Positions 7,033-10,245 of a stretch of DNA of 10,245 nucleotides are shown here, in pieces. A model generated the notes under the pieces. The model ran no database searches, was not told where the DNA came from, and saw only the letters and a list, made by a program, of their open reading frames with translations. The stretch comes from UBA9547 sp044349205 (lineage in GTDB: Bacteria; Bacteroidota; Bacteroidia; Cytophagales; UBA9547), in contig JBIKRJ010000075.1 of the NCBI GenBank assembly GCA_044349205.1, forward strand, positions 1-10,245, written 5' to 3'. Every line of letters starts with the position of its first letter. Position 1 is the first letter of the stretch. The position numbers and the translations under genes are program-made.

Positions 7033-7181
7033 CACTGAGAAAAGGATAGCTGTACTTAAACCAAAACACGTTAATTTATTTTCACGTAATGTGCTTTTTT
7101 ACAAGCCACTTGTTCCCTTTGCCCAAATAATGGAACTTTACTCGTTCAAAACTGTTTGCGCCTTGCGCAATACCACGCCCC
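7033..7181 (+). other. Intergenic gap between mutS2 and the ABC exporter, with a short upstream ORF
   Basis: This 149-base gap contains no strong terminator or promoter. A weak imperfect hairpin (CACGTT near 7067 with AATGTG near 7088) is followed by TTTTTT and could act as a poor terminator. An ATG at 7130 opens a 21-codon frame, MELYSFKTVCALRNTTPLER plus Thr, that stops at 7193-7195 and overlaps the apparent TTG start of the exporter by 14 bases. It resembles no known peptide and may be chance or a translational leader. Confidence 0.4.
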
Positions 7182-8966
7182 TTGAAAGAACTTAGCTACC
7201 TCAACAAATACTTTTGGAAGTACAAATGGCGCTTTTTGCTTGGCGTCAGTTTTGTGGTGGTGTCCAATTTTTTTGCCATCAAGCCAGCCCAGTATGTACG
7301 CGAGTCTTTCGACATGGTGCGGGAAACGGTGCTACGCCTGAAGAGCGAACACAATACCCAAATCATAAATCAGCTTGGCGAGCATTTTGGCCAAGAAGTG
7401 CTGTACTACGGCCTTCTGATTGTGCTCATGGCCTTGTTGCGAGGGCTTTTTTTGTTTTTCATGCGGCAAAGCATCATTGTCATGTCGCGCCTTATCGAAT
7501 ATGACTTGAAGAACGAGATTTTTGCCCACTACCAAACACTGCCAGTGGCTTTTTACCGCCAAAACAACACGGGCGACCTTATGGCGCGCATTTCCGAAGA
7601 TGTGAGCAAGGTGCGCATGTACTTGGGCCCCGCCATTATGTATGGCATCAATATGGTAGTGCTTTTTAGCCTTACCATCGCCCAAATGGTGGCCGTAAAT
7701 CCGCGCCTTACCTTGTACGTGCTCATGCCTTTGCCCTTGCTTTCTTTTCTCATTTACAAAATAAACTATGTGGTGGAAAGCAAGTCGGAACAAATACAAG
7801 GCAACCTATCCAATCTCTCTACTTTTGTGCAGGAATCTTTTTCGGGCATACGGGTACTAAAAGCCTTTGTACGCGAAGCAGATTCTATCAGGCAATTTCA
7901 AGACGCCAGCAATCGCTACAAAGACGCCTCGCTTTCGCTTGCCAAAGTCAATGCGTTTTTTCAGCCGCTCATCATTGGTTTGATAGGGCTCAGCACCATT
8001 CTTACTATCTATTTGGGTGGTATAGAGGTCACAAAAGGCCACCTTACAACAGGCAACATCGCCGAATTTGTGATTTATGTCAACATGCTTACCTGGCCCG
8101 TCACCTCTCTTGGTTGGACAATCAGTTTAATACAGTCGGCAGAGGCTTCGCAAAAGCGTATTAATGAATTTTTGAAAACCAAAACCACCTTGGTGTCGGA
8201 ACGCAATTTGAGCCTTGTGATTGAAGGCACTTTGGAATTTAAGAATGTATCGCTTACTTACCCCGATTCGGGAATAGAGGCTTTGAGAGGAATCAGTTTT
8301 AAGGTAGAAAAAGGGCAATCATTGGGTATTTTGGGTGCCACGGGTTCGGGCAAAAGCACCATTGCCAATTTGATATGTCGCCTGTACGACCCCACACATG
8401 GAAATATTTTTATGGACGGACATGACTTGCGTGACCTGAATCCGCAGCACCTACGCCAATATTTAGGGTATGTGCCACAAGATGTGTTTCTTTTTTCCGA
8501 TACCATTCGAAATAACATCGCTTTTGGAGCCGACCATTTCGACGAAAAAGCGGTAGAACAAGCATCTCGTCAGGCCGACTTGTACGACAACATCATGGCT
8601 TTCAAAGACCAATTCGATACCGTACTGGGCGAAAGGGGCATTACACTTTCGGGAGGGCAAAAACAAAGGACCTCTATTGCAAGGGCACTCATTAAAAAAC
8701 CCAAATTGCTCATACTCGACGACAGCCTTTCGGCAGTAGATACCAAAACCGAGCACACAATTTTAAACAATTTGAAAGAAGTGATGCAAGGCTGTACTAG
8801 TATCATCATTTCCCATAGGGTATCCTCCCTTAAGCTAGCCGATAAAATAGTGGTGTTGGAAGATGGCAGAATAGTAGAATCGGGTACTTATGAGACCTTG
8901 CTAAAATTGCCCCAAGGAAAATTTCGTGAGCTAACCGAAAAGCAGTCTGAAAAAGAACGCGCTTAG
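7182..8966 (+). CDS. ABC exporter half-transporter (fused membrane and ATP-binding domains)
   Basis: This 594-residue inner-membrane protein has the MsbA/Mdl-type layout, a six-helix membrane domain (about 1-325) followed by an ATPase (about 345-580), and should work as a dimer. Hydrophobic segments lie near 17-35, 74-96, 150-172, 176-196, 260-282 and 293-315. ATPase motifs are Walker A GATGSGKS (385-392), Q-loop VPQD (431-434), signature LSGGQ (489-493), Walker B LLILDD (509-514), D-loop SAVD (517-520) and switch His545. Asp514 replaces the usual catalytic Glu, as in the MdlA-like half of heterodimeric exporters, yet no partner gene is in view. The substrate is unknown; lipid, drug or peptide export are all possible. 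The start is TTG: no in-frame ATG lies between it and the upstream stop at 7128-7130, and MKELSYLNKYFWKYKW matches the usual N-terminus of these proteins. Confidence 0.93.
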   Translation: MKELSYLNKYFWKYKWRFLLGVSFVVVSNFFAIKPAQYVRESFDMVRETVLRLKSEHNTQIINQLGEHFGQEVLYYGLLIVLMALLRGLFLFFMRQSIIVMSRLIEYDLKNEIFAHYQTLPVAFYRQNNTGDLMARISEDVSKVRMYLGPAIMYGINMVVLFSLTIAQMVAVNPRLTLYVLMPLPLLSFLIYKINYVVESKSEQIQGNLSNLSTFVQESFSGIRVLKAFVREADSIRQFQDASNRYKDASLSLAKVNAFFQPLIIGLIGLSTILTIYLGGIEVTKGHLTTGNIAEFVIYVNMLTWPVTSLGWTISLIQSAEASQKRINEFLKTKTTLVSERNLSLVIEGTLEFKNVSLTYPDSGIEALRGISFKVEKGQSLGILGATGSGKSTIANLICRLYDPTHGNIFMDGHDLRDLNPQHLRQYLGYVPQDVFLFSDTIRNNIAFGADHFDEKAVEQASRQADLYDNIMAFKDQFDTVLGERGITLSGGQKQRTSIARALIKKPKLLILDDSLSAVDTKTEHTILNNLKEVMQGCTSIIISHRVSSLKLADKIVVLEDGRIVESGTYETLLKLPQGKFRELTEKQSEKERA

Positions 8967-8995
8967 TCAACTTTTAACCTGTTTTTTTTGGTTGA

Positions 8996-9040
8996 AGTAA
9001 TACTATTTGGTTACGATAGTATTACTATCGGTATATAGTA
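8996..9040. promoter_or_regulatory. Cluster of TACTAT/ATAGTA half-sites upstream of the sugar dehydrogenase
   Basis: The hexamer TACTAT occurs at 9001-9006 and 9023-9028, and its reverse complement ATAGTA at 9016-9021 and 9035-9040. The first pair extends to an 11-bp perfect inverted repeat (8996-9006 with 9016-9026, 9-base spacer). A second, overlapping dyad pairs 9014-9020 with 9024-9030 around a 3-base loop, so the two hairpins are mutually exclusive. The two TACTAT copies are 22 bases apart, about two helical turns. The cluster ends 14 bases before the dehydrogenase ATG and overlaps any likely promoter (TTTG at 9006-9009, TATATAGT at 9032-9039). A multi-site operator is the simplest reading. 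Confidence 0.55.
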
Positions 9041-9053
9041 AAAACTTAAAATC

Positions 9054-10245
9054 ATGAATCTAACTAAAATCATAACCCAAATTTCTGTGGCATGTTTAGC
9101 TTACGCCACCATTGGGTATTCGCAAAATGCCGAATTGACCCAAGACCAAATTCTTCTTCAAAACATTGGCACTCCTTGGGGGTTCACTTTCCTCAGTAGC
9201 AACGAAGTCATTTTTACAGAAAAAGGTGGCAAACTTTTTCGGTACAACATTTCGACCAACACAAGAACCGAAATCACAGGATTGCCCAGCATTAACCAAA
9301 ACGGGCAGGGTGGTTTGTTGGATGTGGCCATTCATCCAAATTTCAGTCAAAATAGTTTTGTGTACTTGACCTATGCCGTCTCGGCCAATAATGGGCAAAC
9401 TACTGCCTTGGGCAGAGGAAAATTGGTAAACAACCAACTACAAAATTTTACCGAAATTTTTAGGGCAATGCCCATAGTCAATTCTGGACAGCATTTTGGT
9501 AGCAGAATAGCATTCGACCGCAATAACCGATTGTACATGTCGGTTGGCGACAGAGGTACGCCCGATAATGCTCAAAACCTGAACAACCACGCAGGTAAAA
9601 TCATGAGGCTGAACGACGATGGTACAGTTCCTACCGACAATCCTTTTGTGGGAAGGCAAAACCACCGTCCCGAGATATTTTCCTATGGTCATCGCAACAT
9701 ACAAGGCATGGCCATGAACCCTGCCACCGGCGAAATTTATGCCCACGAACACGGGCCTCGCGGTGGCGACGAACTTAATCTAATTAAAAAGGGTGCTAAT
9801 TACGGTTGGCCAACTATTACTTTTGGCATTAACTACGATGGTAGCACCATTACACCCGATACCGCCAAAGCGGGTATGGAACAGCCCCTTACTTATTGGG
9901 TGCCCTCTATCGCACCTAGCGGTCTAGCTTTTATCGACAAAGGATTGCCTTCAAACGAGGCTGAAGTGTTGATTGGTGCCCTTGCCGGTACCCACGTGCA
10001 CTGGTTAAGGCTGAAAGACAACAAAAAACAGTGGGCGACCAGAAGTTTGCAAGGATATGCCAGGTTTAGAGACATTAGACAAGCACCCGATGGTAAAGTA
10101 TATGCCCTTACCGAATCGCCTAATCGATTCGTAAGGCTGAAGTCTAACGTCACCATTACATCAATTGTCGAAGAGACAGCATTTCAAACCGAAGAATATG
10201 TACACCCTAACCCCGGAAGCGAGGGCGGCACTCTGTCGTTTTACT
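9054..10245 (+). CDS. Secreted PQQ-dependent aldose sugar dehydrogenase, cut by right edge
   Basis: The frame is open from the ATG at 9054 to the window end (397 codons). Residues 1-24 are a signal peptide ending near GYSQ. The rest fits the soluble quinoprotein glucose dehydrogenase / aldose sugar dehydrogenase (Asd) beta-propeller family: TPWGFTFL at 40-47, LLDVAIHPNF at 88-97, HFGSRIAFDRNNRLYMSVGD at 147-166 with the likely catalytic base His147, GHRNIQGMA at 212-220 with a likely PQQ-binding Arg214, and EHGPRGGDELN at 232-242 in the cofactor and calcium region. Such enzymes oxidise the reducing carbon of aldoses to lactones using PQQ. After the propeller (about residue 365), the sequence EEYVHPNPGSEGGTLSFY at the cut end looks like the first strand of a T9SS sorting domain, so the mature protein may be extracellular or surface-bound. 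The start is set by the signal peptide; the C-terminal end lies outside the window. No PQQ synthesis genes are in view. Confidence 0.9.
   Translation, partial: MNLTKIITQISVACLAYATIGYSQNAELTQDQILLQNIGTPWGFTFLSSNEVIFTEKGGKLFRYNISTNTRTEITGLPSINQNGQGGLLDVAIHPNFSQNSFVYLTYAVSANNGQTTALGRGKLVNNQLQNFTEIFRAMPIVNSGQHFGSRIAFDRNNRLYMSVGDRGTPDNAQNLNNHAGKIMRLNDDGTVPTDNPFVGRQNHRPEIFSYGHRNIQGMAMNPATGEIYAHEHGPRGGDELNLIKKGANYGWPTITFGINYDGSTITPDTAKAGMEQPLTYWVPSIAPSGLAFIDKGLPSNEAEVLIGALAGTHVHWLRLKDNKKQWATRSLQGYARFRDIRQAPDGKVYALTESPNRFVRLKSNVTITSIVEETAFQTEEYVHPNPGSEGGTLSFY

Noticed and set aside
8721..8726. The exporter might be an inactive pseudogene because its catalytic Glu is missing
   Set aside because: The frame is full length, all other ATPase motifs are intact, and Asp at this position is a known natural variant in functional heterodimeric exporters.
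8967..8995. Possible terminator after the ABC exporter (AACC and GGTT arms around a T-run)
   Set aside because: The stem is only about 4 bp plus mismatched extensions, the T-run is in the loop rather than after the stem, and there is no GC core.

Overview
The window looks like chromosomal DNA of a Bacteroidota species, probably a Cytophagales-type environmental polysaccharide degrader. The reasons are three. Two secreted proteins carry type IX secretion (T9SS) C-terminal sorting sequences. Ribosome-binding sites are generally absent upstream of the starts. Several intergenic gaps hold promoter words of the Bacteroidota TTG-N19-TAnnTTTG kind. This is inferred from protein style; no rRNA or other taxonomic marker is present.

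Left part, minus strand (1-4548). The first 43 codons of threonine synthase (thrC) run off the left edge. Next come a strong hairpin terminator and a large modular GH5 endoglucanase, made of a signal peptide, GH5 catalytic domain, three Ig-like modules, a beta-rich module and a T9SS tail. Homoserine kinase (thrB) follows, then a second clear terminator and a 2-Cys peroxiredoxin. thrB and thrC perform the last two steps of threonine synthesis and usually sit side by side; here a secreted cellulase gene lies between them in the same orientation.

Right part, plus strand (4651-10245). mutS2, diverging from the peroxiredoxin, encodes a complete MutS2 ATPase with KOW-like and Smr domains. A one-polypeptide ABC exporter half-transporter follows, apparently starting at TTG and carrying Asp where the catalytic Walker B Glu is expected. 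The last gene is a soluble PQQ-type aldose sugar dehydrogenase, cut by the right edge just where a T9SS sorting domain seems to begin. Its upstream region contains a dense cluster of TACTAT/ATAGTA half-sites forming overlapping inverted repeats, the most conspicuous non-coding structure in the window.

The genes do not form one pathway. The plausible functional link is between the two T9SS cargos: the endoglucanase would release soluble beta-glucan oligosaccharides outside the cell, and the sugar dehydrogenase would oxidise aldoses there or at the surface. The remaining genes are housekeeping (threonine synthesis, peroxide detoxification, ribosome rescue or DNA maintenance, export). I see no mobile element, CRISPR array, tRNA or rRNA, and no gene-free stretch longer than 300 bases. 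I do not see convincing evidence for a wholly new multi-gene system.
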